Translations under genes and position numbers: made by a program
Assembly: GCF_012927325.1 (NCBI RefSeq)
Contig: NZ_JABBGI010000005.1
Span: forward strand, 144,047 to 208,046
DNA from: Chryseobacterium antibioticum
GTDB taxonomy: Bacteria > Bacteroidota > Bacteroidia > Flavobacteriales > Weeksellaceae
Direction: 5' to 3'
Length of the DNA stretch: 64,000 nucleotides
Notes under the pieces: model-generated
Database searches by the model: none
Told to the model about the DNA's origin: nothing
The model's input: only the letters and a program-made list of their open reading frames with translations
In this document: positions 7,784 through 14,770 of the stretch, in pieces
Layout of the letters: the number at the start of each line of letters is the position of its first letter
How positions within the stretch are numbered: the stretch's first letter is position 1

Positions 7784-8962
7784 ATGAAAACATCATTATT
7801 ATCCATGAAAAATGGCCTGGCAACAGCTATGCTATTGTTAAGCGTAATCGCCAGCGCACAGCAATGGCAGGTTACCGGAAATGGGGGAATTACTCCAGCC
7901 AATTACGCGGGAACTGTAGATCCCATGCCTTTTTATCTGAGAACCAACGGTGCTTCTTCCAACCCGGGACAGGCTATCCTTAACGAAGCAGGCTCGTTTA
8001 TCGTAGACGCCGTGAATAACTCCAATATCGCCAAAGTAAAAGGAAGTATCGTTACGGGAAGCTCCAATATTCTTGGAGGGCTGGCCAGCAGTTCCATAGT
8101 AAGCGGCTGGGGAAATGATCTCAGTAATGCTGGAGGTGCCAATATCGTGAGCGGACAGGATAATATGGTCCTGAATAATTCAAGTAAGTCTGTAGCATTG
8201 GGCTGGAAAAATACTATCAGGAATCATAACCAGTTTGCATTAGGGGTAGGCATCGATCTTAAGGATGTATATTCCGGAGGATTCGGAATTGACCTGGCAG
8301 CTACCGGAAACCGTTCATTCGTGATCGGATCAGGAACGGGAGGAGCGAAACTGACAAACAATATTCCGTTGTCTATTATGTTTGGATTGTCTCCTACATC
8401 AACCATGCTGATCAAAGATAAAAGTGTCGGTATTCTTACGCTCGCTCCTACTGCCAATTTCCATACGGTAGGAACGGTAAGACATGAAAATCTACCTACA
8501 GGAAGCGGCCGTGCCCTGGTTGTAGATGCAAGTGGAAATGTAATGGTTTCGAATACACCGCTCAATAAAACAGCTTCGACTTCAGATGAAACCATCCAAC
8601 AGCTGGAAGACCGCATTAAAAATCTTGAAAATACGGTAGAGGAGATGAAACAACTGCTATTGAACAAAGGCGTTTCATCAACTGATATTTCTTCTTCGGA
8701 TGTTGCCCAACTTGCTCAAAATGTTCCCAATCCTACCAAAAACGGAACGAGCATCAGCTATTATCTTCCGAAAAGTGCAAAAACAGCCTCTATTGAAGTA
8801 TACAACATCTCCGGCCAGCTGGTGAAATCCCTCCCACTCCATGAGAAAGGCAACGGAACAATCAACCTATCAGGTTCAGAACTGCAATCCGGCACTTATG
8901 TGTACAGCATGATTACAGACGGAAAAGTGACGGGTTCTAAAAAGATGGTTATCCGGGATTAA
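7784..8962 (+). CDS. Type IX secretion substrate with YadA-head-like repeats
   Basis: 392 residues with a signal peptide (ending VIASAQ). Residues about 85-190 have repeated SxxxG.xN / ALGxxN patterns (SVALGWKNTIRNHNQFALGV), reminiscent of trimeric adhesin head repeats. A coiled-coil heptad stretch (TIQQLEDRIKNLENTVEEMK) follows at about 267-290. The last about 85 residues are a type A T9SS sorting domain (QNVPNPTKNGTSISYYLP, YNISGQLV, SGTYVYSMITDGK). The likely role is a surface or extracellular adhesin-like protein. A single gene closed by the terminator at 8990. Confidence 0.85.
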   Translation: MKTSLLSMKNGLATAMLLLSVIASAQQWQVTGNGGITPANYAGTVDPMPFYLRTNGASSNPGQAILNEAGSFIVDAVNNSNIAKVKGSIVTGSSNILGGLASSSIVSGWGNDLSNAGGANIVSGQDNMVLNNSSKSVALGWKNTIRNHNQFALGVGIDLKDVYSGGFGIDLAATGNRSFVIGSGTGGAKLTNNIPLSIMFGLSPTSTMLIKDKSVGILTLAPTANFHTVGTVRHENLPTGSGRALVVDASGNVMVSNTPLNKTASTSDETIQQLEDRIKNLENTVEEMKQLLLNKGVSSTDISSSDVAQLAQNVPNPTKNGTSISYYLPKSAKTASIEVYNISGQLVKSLPLHEKGNGTINLSGSELQSGTYVYSMITDGKVTGSKKMVIRD

Positions 8963-8989
8963 ATTCTTGATATCATATTTTCAAAAGAT

Positions 8990-9018
8990 GATCAATGGAA
9001 CTTCCATTGATCGTTTTT
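8990..9018 (+). terminator. Hairpin terminator after the T9SS protein
   Basis: GATCAATGG (8990-8998) and CCATTGATC (9004-9012) form a 9-bp perfect stem with a 5-base loop, followed by GTTTTTA. It lies 28 bases after the stop codon. Confidence 0.85.
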
Positions 9019-9160
9019 ATTTAGTTAAGAAATCCAATTTCAGAATAATGGACTTCTTATTGTCTTTTTGATATACACATATCTCCAAACAATGTGATTT
9101 AAATCCAATTTTTTCGTAAATTTCAACCATAAAGAAATATCATTGTAAATATTTAATATT

Positions 9161-9865
9161 ATGGAAATTGAGAACATCTGTAATGCCATCAGGAAATGGA
9201 ATACATTAACAGAATTGTATAAGATGGGCAATAAAGTAAGTGAACAGGAAATCCTCAATGCGCTTAATCAGGGGACGCATTTCAGTGTTACAGGAAAGGA
9301 AATAAATGAATGGAGAAGATATCTGGAGCATGAAGATAACAAAGCTATACACGCCTATGCAGGCATTGATGAAGGCCTGCTTAAATTTTTCCTGATCGAT
9401 TCCAAAAGCGATGCAGATGCAGATTTCAGCCATATTCTTGTCAAAAAATTTACTCGCGGATCGGTTGATCCGCTCCAGCGGTATTTCAGTGAAACATTGG
9501 AGGCACCGTCTATTGACTGGGAATCTGCGATCAACCGGAATTTCAGATGGAATATGTTCGGCAGCACATGGCTTGAAGTGAACAGAGAAAAGCCATTTTT
9601 CAGGTTAATTTCTATTCCTTTTTCAGATTATGAGAAATTAGGCCTTGAGGAGGATCAGGCATGCATCTGCTTTCTGGGACTTACTACTTTACTAAAAGAC
9701 GGAGGCAGTCTCTCGGATTATCATATAGAATTTATTACTGTGAAACATCTGGAAGTGAATGAAGTGAGTAATAAAGCAGAAGACTTTTCTACGCCCAGAC
9801 CGCCATTCTCCATATCCGGCCTGCAAAATTTCCAACTCCTGATCAAAAGTGATGGAAATATATAA
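9161..9865 (+). CDS. Conserved hypothetical protein heading the sensor operon beside the reb locus
   Basis: 234 residues, soluble, no signal peptide or TM. The mixed sequence contains GKEINEWRRYLEHEDNKAIH, a FFLIDSKSDADADF stretch and GLTTLLKDGGSLSDYHIEF. No known motif recognised. Its stop overlaps the start of the next gene by 17 bases, and the following two genes are a histidine kinase and response regulator. It is therefore probably part of a four-gene signalling operon. Position next to the R-body cluster suggests, by inference only, a role in its control or assembly. Confidence 0.75.
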   Translation: MEIENICNAIRKWNTLTELYKMGNKVSEQEILNALNQGTHFSVTGKEINEWRRYLEHEDNKAIHAYAGIDEGLLKFFLIDSKSDADADFSHILVKKFTRGSVDPLQRYFSETLEAPSIDWESAINRNFRWNMFGSTWLEVNREKPFFRLISIPFSDYEKLGLEEDQACICFLGLTTLLKDGGSLSDYHIEFITVKHLEVNEVSNKAEDFSTPRPPFSISGLQNFQLLIKSDGNI

Positions 9866-10499
9866 CAGCCTGTCTCTTTTTCTGCAGATCCTTATCAACC
9901 TGACACTGATCACCGGCCTTGTTCTTTTTCTGATGACCGGAATAAGAGAAAAACTCCTGCTATTGCTGTTTTTTCTGGGCGAATCTGCCTTGGAACTGTC
10001 TGACCTCATCGGAAGGCTGTTGAAACTGAATGCACACAATGTTTACAATTACTCATTAAGCCAGTTTTTGAGTTTGCTTGCCCTGACAGAAATTTACAAT
10101 AGCTATTTCTTCAAGATTCCTTCTCGTATAAGGGCTCTGATCTACACGTCTGCATTGGTACTCCTGGCATTCAACATTATGTATCGCCAGAGTATTGAAG
10201 CGCTTACCTTTTACTCTAATATTATCCCGAATATTGTGATCTGTAGCTTTGGAGGACTTTACTTCCTGAAAATAATCAGAAAGGCAAAAACAGAATCCAC
10301 TCTGTTCATGGTGAATGTTGCTGTATTTCTGTTTTTTTCCATTGAGACGGTGATTTCCACTACATTTAATTTCCTGATCAACAACCATATGGAATGGGTA
10401 GCGCCCATCTGGCTTTTCAGAGGAGTGCTTTTGCTGTGCTTTTATCTTGCTATCGTTAATATGGGATGCCGTACCGGGAAGATCAGAATCTGGCAGTAG
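9849..10499 (+). CDS. Multi-TM membrane protein, probable sensor subunit
   Basis: 216 residues with about seven hydrophobic helices (LFLQILINLTLITGLVLFLM, LLLLLFFLGESALELS, ALIYTSALVLLAFNIMY, NIIPNIVICSFGGLYFL, FMVNVAVFLFFSIETVI, APIWLFRGVLLLCFYLAIV). It overlaps both neighbours: 17 bases with the gene before and 34 with the histidine kinase after. The kinase itself has only one TM helix. The pair looks like a membrane sensor domain split from its kinase into two chains. No family name is certain. Confidence 0.75.
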   Translation: MMEIYNSLSLFLQILINLTLITGLVLFLMTGIREKLLLLLFFLGESALELSDLIGRLLKLNAHNVYNYSLSQFLSLLALTEIYNSYFFKIPSRIRALIYTSALVLLAFNIMYRQSIEALTFYSNIIPNIVICSFGGLYFLKIIRKAKTESTLFMVNVAVFLFFSIETVISTTFNFLINNHMEWVAPIWLFRGVLLLCFYLAIVNMGCRTGKIRIWQ

Positions 10500-11218
10500 T
10501 TGTATGGATCTGGATTGGGTTTCTGTTCTTAATGACCTTATTCATAACCGTACTCACGGCCACTTATCTGAAAGGTATAAAAAAAAATAAAAAAAAAATT
10601 ATGCAGATGGTCAGAAATGCCCAGGCAGAATGTTTGAAAAACACACTTTATATTCAGGAAAAAGACAGGGAACGTTTGTCAGAGGAACTCCATGATAATA
10701 TTATTTCAAGGCTTAACCTCATCCGTTTAAATACAGAAGGTAAAAGTGTTAATGATCTGAGCCGGGACATCAGAGTGTCGATGCAGCTTATCCGGGAACT
10801 TTCCCACAACCTTACACCACCTGATCTGGATGAGATAGAACTTCCGGATCTTATTGCAGATTATCTTGAACAGATTGAAGGCATACCTGTTATTTTTCAT
10901 CATTCCGGAACTGGTGGCAAGAGGATCAGCAGTTCAGTCAAATTAAATCTGTTCAGAATCGTGCAGGAGCTTATCAGCAATGTACTGAAACATGCGCAGG
11001 CTACCAAAGTGGACATAAGTCTCAGGATTTCATCCCGGTATCTGGTCTTAACTGTGAAAGATAATGGCTGTGGCTTTGAGACAGGAAATAAATATGGAGG
11101 AATAGGTCTGAGAAATATAAAATCAAGAACTCAACAGATCAACGCTGTTTATAAATTAAAGACTAAGCCGGGAAAAGGAGTCCAATGGCTGCTCCTTATG
11201 ACATTAAAATCAAACTAA
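10466..11218 (+). CDS. Sensor histidine kinase, HisKA_3 (NarX/LytS-DegS-like) type
   Basis: 250 residues. One N-terminal TM helix (VVVWIWIGFLFLMTLFITVL) is followed by a short linker with a Lys-rich run. The dimerisation/phosphoacceptor helix carries ERLSEELHDNIISRLNLIR, where the His of ELHDN is the predicted phosphorylation site. The HATPase_c domain follows: N box ELISNVLKHA, G1 box DNGCGF, G2 box GGIGLRNI. There is no separate periplasmic sensor domain, so it probably reads the state of the membrane protein encoded just upstream, with which it overlaps by 34 bases. It is paired with the response regulator 3 bases downstream. Confidence 0.92.
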   Translation: MPYREDQNLAVVVWIWIGFLFLMTLFITVLTATYLKGIKKNKKKIMQMVRNAQAECLKNTLYIQEKDRERLSEELHDNIISRLNLIRLNTEGKSVNDLSRDIRVSMQLIRELSHNLTPPDLDEIELPDLIADYLEQIEGIPVIFHHSGTGGKRISSSVKLNLFRIVQELISNVLKHAQATKVDISLRISSRYLVLTVKDNGCGFETGNKYGGIGLRNIKSRTQQINAVYKLKTKPGKGVQWLLLMTLKSN

Positions 11219-11221
11219 AAT

Positions 11222-11905
11222 ATGAAAGAATCAGAAAAAATAAAGATCGGCATTGCGGACGATGACCTTCTATTTGTACAGCTTTTAAGGGATTATATAG
11301 ACAGTGATGAACGATACCGGACGGTACTTACCTGCACCAGCGGAGCAGCTTTCCTGGAAGAAATGAACAGGCATACCCCCGATATTCTGATCCTGGACCT
11401 GAGAATGGCCAACGGCAGCGGCCTTGAAGTATTATCAGTTTTATCCAACAGCTCTACAGGGATGAAAATCATTGTACTTTCGAGTTTTTACAGGCGGTCT
11501 TTTATGGGCCAGATGCTGAAAATGGGAGCACATGCTTTTCTTTCCAAAGAAATAGAAATGAGTGAGCTTTCGGATGTGATTAATGCTGTGCATGTGAACG
11601 GCCATTATTTTTCTGACGACCAGGTAGAGGTGATGAGGCACCAGCTGTCTAATAAACTTCCTGAATTTCACGCCTATTCAAAAGATGATCTTACGGAGAG
11701 GGAAATTGATGTCCTAAAGCTTGTTTGCCAGCAGATGAGTACAAAAGAAATTGCAGACACCCTGTTCATTTCCCCAAAAACTGTTGAAACACATAAAACC
11801 AATCTGATGATCAAAACCTGTGTAAAGAATATGGCCGGACTGGTGATTTATGCTGTACAGAACCGGATTATTGATGCGGACAGAATTGTATTGCTGGATA
11901 AATAA
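11222..11905 (+). CDS. LuxR/NarL-type response regulator
   Basis: 227 residues. The receiver domain spans about 8-125: acidic pocket ADDDLLF, phosphoacceptor Asp in DILILDLRMANGSG, conserved Ser in IIVLSSF and Lys in AFLSKEI. The LuxR-type HTH is at about 160-222 (LTEREIDVLKLVCQQMSTKE, FISPKTVETHKTNL). It is the cognate partner of the kinase just upstream and converges on the rebB array, with only the terminator between them. It is the best local candidate for transcriptional control of the reb genes, an inference from position. Confidence 0.93.
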   Translation: MKESEKIKIGIADDDLLFVQLLRDYIDSDERYRTVLTCTSGAAFLEEMNRHTPDILILDLRMANGSGLEVLSVLSNSSTGMKIIVLSSFYRRSFMGQMLKMGAHAFLSKEIEMSELSDVINAVHVNGHYFSDDQVEVMRHQLSNKLPEFHAYSKDDLTEREIDVLKLVCQQMSTKEIADTLFISPKTVETHKTNLMIKTCVKNMAGLVIYAVQNRIIDADRIVLLDK

Positions 11906-11923
11906 CGATTCATCCCATAAAAA

Positions 11924-11953
11924 ATCAGGGAGTACACGTAGGCACTCCCTGAT
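11924..11953 (-). terminator. Hairpin terminator between the response regulator and the rebB array
   Basis: ATCAGGGAGT and ACTCCCTGAT form a 10-bp stem. On the minus strand it is followed by TTTTTTATG, so it mainly ends transcription from the rebB cluster. A shorter T/A tract on the other side may also help stop the plus-strand operon. Confidence 0.8.
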
Positions 11954-11979
11954 AGGAAATCTAAAAAACATGTTATAAA

Positions 11980-12240
11980 TTAAGGATTCAATATTTTGGC
12001 AATGGAGACAGCATCTGCTATCGTGTCCATGCTGTAGATCTGTATAACTCCTTGTGTAGTGGCTGCCTGACCTAAAATATTTTGCTGGTTCTGCGTATTC
12101 ACTGCATTTTCAAACATGATTCCTGTAGAGTGTGCAGCGGACTGATAAACATTGCTTAATGCCATTGCAGGAGACTCTGCTACTACCTTTACATTGGATT
12201 GGGTAACTGCGTCTGTGATTTGTTCGTTAACTGTTGCCAT
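11980..12240 (-). CDS. rebB: RebB-family R-body structural protein, copy 5 (most distal)
   Basis: 86 residues with the RebB ('killing trait') signature: N-terminal NEQITDAVTQSNVKVV, then ESPAMALSNVYQ, AHSTGIMFENAVNTQNQQN, and a C-terminal IADAVSIAKIL helix. RebB-type proteins polymerise with partners into R-bodies, coiled protein ribbons that can extend and puncture membranes. This copy differs from its neighbours at a few places (YQSAAHSTG, GQAATTQGVIQIYSMD). Last gene of the array, separated from copy 4 by a strong hairpin, so it may be expressed less. Confidence 0.88.
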   Translation of the reverse strand: MATVNEQITDAVTQSNVKVVAESPAMALSNVYQSAAHSTGIMFENAVNTQNQQNILGQAATTQGVIQIYSMDTIADAVSIAKILNP

Positions 12241-12265
12241 AATGATTATTGTTTATTTGGGTTAG

Positions 12266-12290
12266 AAAACAGCCGGCTCATCCGGCTGTC
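12266..12290 (-). terminator. Intercistronic hairpin between rebB copies 4 and 5
   Basis: On the minus strand ACAGCCGG-loop-CCGGCTGT (8-bp GC-rich stem) is followed by TTTT. It sits between two rebB units and could attenuate read-through or stabilise the upstream transcript. Shorter CCGG-loop-CCGG hairpins occur at 12610-12622, 12946-12958 and 13284-13296 in the other spacers. Confidence 0.65.
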
Positions 12291-12317
12291 AGGATTTTTT
12301 TTGCTGTCAGCCGAGTC

Positions 12318-12578
12318 TTAAGGATTCAGAATTTTAGCAATAGAAACAGCATCTGCTATTGTATCCAGGCTGTAAATCTGCGTAACACCTTGTGTAGTGG
12401 CTGCCTGGGTTAGAATATTCTGCTGGTTTTGGGTATTCACTGCATTTTCAAACATGATTCCTGTGGAATGCGCTGCTGTCTGGTATACGTTGCTTAAAGC
12501 CATTGCAGGAGATTCGCCTACAACTTTTACATTGGATTGGGTAACTGCGTCTGTGATTTGTTCGTTAACTGTTGCCAT
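12318..12578 (-). CDS. rebB: RebB-family R-body structural protein, copy 4
   Basis: 86 residues, nearly identical to the other copies over ITDAVTQSNVKVVGESPAMA and AHSTGIMFENAVNTQNQQNI. It varies in the short segment after NQQN (LTQAATTQGVTQIYSLD). Variation is concentrated in this C-terminal third while the N-terminal two thirds are constant, as expected if the copies form interchangeable subunits of one assembly. The leader AATAAACAATAACCATT differs by one base from the other distal copies. Confidence 0.88.
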   Translation of the reverse strand: MATVNEQITDAVTQSNVKVVGESPAMALSNVYQTAAHSTGIMFENAVNTQNQQNILTQAATTQGVTQIYSLDTIADAVSIAKILNP

Positions 12579-12652
12579 AATGGTTATTGTTTATTTAGGT
12601 TAAAAATGACCGGTTCATCCGGCTGTTAGAATTTTTTTGATGTGAACTTATT

Positions 12653-12913
12653 TTAAGGATTCAGGATTTTAGCAATAGAAACAGCATCTGCTATTGTATC
12701 CAGGCTATAGATTTGCGTCACTCCCTGTGTAGTAGCTGCCTGGGTTACAATGTTTTGCTGGTTCTGCGTATTCACTGCATTTTCAAACATGATTCCTGTA
12801 GAATGCGCCGCTGTCTGGTATACATTGCTTAAAGCCATTGCTGGAGACTCTGCTACCACTTTTACATTGGATTGGGTAACTGCGTCTGTGATTTGTTGGT
12901 TAACTGTTGCCAT
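12653..12913 (-). CDS. rebB: RebB-family R-body structural protein, copy 3
   Basis: 86 residues. It starts MATVNQQITDAV rather than MATVNEQ, and carries VVAESPAMAL like copy 5 and NIVTQAATTQGVTQIYSLD in the variable part. All other positions match the array consensus. Middle unit of the tandem array, with leader AATAAACAATAATCATT before the ATG. Confidence 0.88.
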   Translation of the reverse strand: MATVNQQITDAVTQSNVKVVAESPAMALSNVYQTAAHSTGIMFENAVNTQNQQNIVTQAATTQGVTQIYSLDTIADAVSIAKILNP

Positions 12914-12992
12914 AATGATTATTGTTTATTTGGGTTAAAAAACGACCGGAATTTCCGGCTTGTCATGATTTTTAGTATCTGCTGAAAAGCTT

Positions 12993-13253
12993 TTAAGGTT
13001 TCAGAATTTTAGCAATAGAAATTGCATCTGCAATGGTATCCTTACTGTAAATCTGAGCAATACCCTGCGTAGTGGCTGCCTGAGTCACAATGTTCTGCTG
13101 GTTTTGGGTATTCACTGCATTTTCAAACATGATTCCTGTAGAATGTGCTGCTGTCTGGTACACGTTGCTTAAAGCCATTGCAGGAGATTCACCTACTACT
13201 TTTACATTGGATTGGGTAACTGCATCTGTAATTTGTTCGTTAACTGTTGCCAT
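12993..13253 (-). CDS. rebB: RebB-family R-body structural protein, copy 2
   Basis: 86 residues. The core is the same as the other copies. The variable segment reads NIVTQAATTQGIAQIYSKD and the end is IADAISIAKILKP (Ile for Val, Lys for Asn). It shares the AKILKP terminus with copy 1. Leader AATAAACAATAATCATT. Predicted helical and non-secreted, as R-body proteins assemble in the cytosol. Confidence 0.88.
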   Translation of the reverse strand: MATVNEQITDAVTQSNVKVVGESPAMALSNVYQTAAHSTGIMFENAVNTQNQQNIVTQAATTQGIAQIYSKDTIADAISIAKILKP

Positions 13254-13328
13254 AATGATTATTGTTTATTTGGATTAAAAACACCGGATCTGCCGGATTT
13301 GTAAAGCTTACTTTTTGTCCTTTAAAAA

Positions 13329-13589
13329 TTAAGGTTTCAGGATTTTAGCAATTGAAACAGCGTCTGCTACCGTATCCATGCTATAAATTTGCATAATACC
13401 CTGAGTAGTGGCTGCCTGTCCTAAAATGTTCTGTTGGTTTTGCGTGTTCACTGCATTTTCAAACATGATTCCTGTAGAATGTGCGGCTGTCTGATACACG
13501 TTGCTTAAAGCCATTGCAGGAGATTCACCCACCACTTTCACATTAGACTGCGTTACTGCGTCTGTAATTTGTTCGTTAACTGTTGCCAT
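13329..13589 (-). CDS. rebB: RebB-family R-body structural protein, copy 1 (first transcribed)
   Basis: 86 residues with the array consensus, variable segment NILGQAATTQGIMQIYSMD and end VADAVSIAKILKP. Unlike the four distal copies its leader is AAAAAAACAATTAACAACT, so it lies outside the duplicated leader cassette and may be the oldest copy. It follows the three tiny ORFs and the diverged RebB-like gene on the same strand. Confidence 0.88.
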   Translation of the reverse strand: MATVNEQITDAVTQSNVKVVGESPAMALSNVYQTAAHSTGIMFENAVNTQNQQNILGQAATTQGIMQIYSMDTVADAVSIAKILKP

Positions 13590-13661
13590 AGTTGTTAATT
13601 GTTTTTTTGAGATCCGGTCTCGGTTAATAAAATATTTGATTTAAACTAGTTTCTATATTAT

Positions 13662-13769
13662 TTAAGCTCCTGCAGATGAATACGGTAAAACAGATTTCAA
13701 AACATTGTTGTAGACTGTGACTGTGCTTCCGCTGTATGGGTGATTCTCAATACAATGGGTTGAAATCAT
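13662..13769 (-). CDS. Tiny ORF (35 aa) between reb genes
   Basis: ATG at 13767-13769, stop at 13662-13664. The product begins MISTHCIENHPYSGSTVTVY and ends SSAGA. It is same-strand with the reb genes and fills the only real gap in the cluster together with two further small ORFs. The end AGA-stop and the preceding VY(N/T) element resemble the 50-aa ORF upstream (…GVYT…IAGA) and the 29-aa ORF (SIYNHV). The similarity is weak, and chance cannot be excluded at this length. Confidence 0.35.
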   Translation of the reverse strand: MISTHCIENHPYSGSTVTVYNNVLKSVLPYSSAGA

Positions 13770-13805
13770 GGTCTGTAAAATCTGCAAGAGTTAAAATCTT
13801 TATTT

Positions 13806-13958
13806 TTAAGCTCCAGCTATCCTGGTATGATACTGAAAAAAGGATGCGGTTGAGATTTTCCGGGTGTATACTCCTAAAAAGTCAATTTCTGCCGTAGGTA
13901 TGCTGTAACATGATATATGCCTGTAGTTGAGGATTACCTGACTGTGTATGTTAAGCAT
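13806..13958 (-). CDS. Tiny ORF (50 aa) between reb genes
   Basis: The start codon (13956-13958) directly follows the stop codon of the 29-aa ORF (TAGATG), a spacing typical of translational coupling. The product starts MLNIHSQVILNY and ends ASFFQYHTRIAGA. No known family. It shares the AGA terminus with the 35-aa ORF that starts 36 bases downstream of its stop. Coding status is uncertain. Confidence 0.35.
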   Translation of the reverse strand: MLNIHSQVILNYRHISCYSIPTAEIDFLGVYTRKISTASFFQYHTRIAGA

Positions 13959-14048
13959 CTAAAAACCGGTGTGGAAAATAATATTGACGTGATTGTATAT
14001 GCTGAGGTCACCCGTTTCTATCTTTACAGAGAAATAAACCGCATCCAT
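13959..14048 (-). CDS. Tiny ORF (29 aa) between reb genes
   Basis: ATG at 14046-14048, stop at 13959-13961. The product begins MDAVYFSVKIETGDLSIYNH. It starts 22 bases after the end of the diverged RebB-like gene and abuts the next ORF with no spacer. The SIYNHV stretch is reminiscent of TVYNNV in the 35-aa ORF. Alternatively this stretch is a decayed larger gene. Confidence 0.3.
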   Translation of the reverse strand: MDAVYFSVKIETGDLSIYNHVNIIFHTGF

Positions 14049-14070
14049 TGTTATTGCTGACTGGAATTGA

Positions 14071-14343
14071 TTAAAAACGGCCTCTTCCTGATATTGAACC
14101 TTTGAGCTTTAATCTCCCGGAACCCATCTTTTTTATTCCCATAACGTAATTGCTCATTCCCAGCATAGCGTCCCGCTGCTGATTCAGGGAGGAATTGATA
14201 TGCATTACCCCTGTGGAATGCGCGCTTACCTGCATTGAGATGGCGGCTGGTACGGAGGCTGACATTCCCATAACTGCTGTATTGATTTCATTCATATGAA
14301 CTGTAATTTTTTTGATTGGTATATTATTTACGGATATTGGCAA
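14071..14343 (-). CDS. Diverged RebB-like protein
   Basis: 90 residues from the first ATG. The middle part (VPAAISMQVSAHSTGVMHIN followed by SSLNQQRDAML) aligns with RebB SPAMALSNVYQTAAHSTGIM…NTQNQQNIL, so it belongs to the same family. It has a distinct basic, Gly-rich tail (KKMGSGRLKLKGSISGRGRF). With the first ATG it overlaps the upstream gene by 20 bases and has the 40-residue lead typical of RebB. An internal ATG at 14295 (74 residues) is the alternative start. It may be a minor or capping subunit of the R-body ribbon; that role is inferred. Confidence 0.75.
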   Translation of the reverse strand: MPISVNNIPIKKITVHMNEINTAVMGMSASVPAAISMQVSAHSTGVMHINSSLNQQRDAMLGMSNYVMGIKKMGSGRLKLKGSISGRGRF

Positions 14344-14770
14344 ATCTTATCTGCAGCTTGTTCATTCTTTCTGCTATCTTTAATTCTTTGTCTTTTATTT
14401 TTACCACAGAAGCTTCCTGCAGCTGTTTTAACTGTTCGTCATAGTTCATGGTTACCGGGCTGGCTGCAGCAGGCGACTGATAAGCTTCCTGCTGTTTCAC
14501 CGCTTCTTCCAGTTTTTCCAGCAGAGGTGCTAAAGATTTAAGCGTTTCTTTCGTTGCTTTATCTTTGATGTAGTTAATGATTTCATCTTCATGGCTCAGG
14601 ACAAATGGCATGGCGCTTATGTCTATTCCCACGGTATTATTTTTTATTTCTACAAAAGGGATACAATCTTCCGGTTCCTGATCTGTCACTCCGTTTTCCG
14701 TTCCCTGGATTGGAATATCTTCATAGATTTCCGGTTCCATATCTTTGCTTCTATCTTTTGAATAATCCAT
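14324..14770 (-). CDS. R-body locus accessory protein (148 aa, coiled coil)
   Basis: The acidic N-terminus (EPEIYEDIPIQGTENG) is followed by a helical C-terminal two thirds rich in Lys/Glu/Gln (ETLKSLAPLLEKLEEAVKQQ; EQLKQLQEASVVKIKDKELK) with heptad-like spacing. No signal peptide. It overlaps the upstream gene by 20 bases and the downstream RebB-like gene by 20 bases, so it is firmly inside the reb operon. Reb clusters commonly carry one or more non-RebB genes needed for assembly; this could be one. I recognise no family. Confidence 0.75.
   Translation of the reverse strand: MDYSKDRSKDMEPEIYEDIPIQGTENGVTDQEPEDCIPFVEIKNNTVGIDISAMPFVLSHEDEIINYIKDKATKETLKSLAPLLEKLEEAVKQQEAYQSPAAASPVTMNYDEQLKQLQEASVVKIKDKELKIAERMNKLQIRFANIRK

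Larger units (their letters stand above)
11980..13606 (-). repeat. Tandem array of five rebB units, about 337 bp each
   Basis: Five 86-codon genes have starts at 12240, 12578, 12913, 13253 and 13589, a period of 335-340 bp. The four distal units share not only the coding part but also the leader directly before ATG (AATAAACAATAATCATT or one-base variants). The first-transcribed unit (13589) has a different leader. This indicates duplication of a gene-plus-leader cassette. The spacers differ more than the genes but each keeps a CCGG-loop-CCGG element. Confidence 0.85.

Noticed and set aside
10056..10388. 110-aa minus-strand frame inside the membrane sensor gene
   Set aside because: Antisense to a clear multi-TM protein coupled with its neighbours; no independent evidence.
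11980..13606. CRISPR-like periodicity of the rebB array
   Set aside because: The period is about 337 bp and the repeated part is a full coding sequence, not 25-40-bp repeats with unique spacers.
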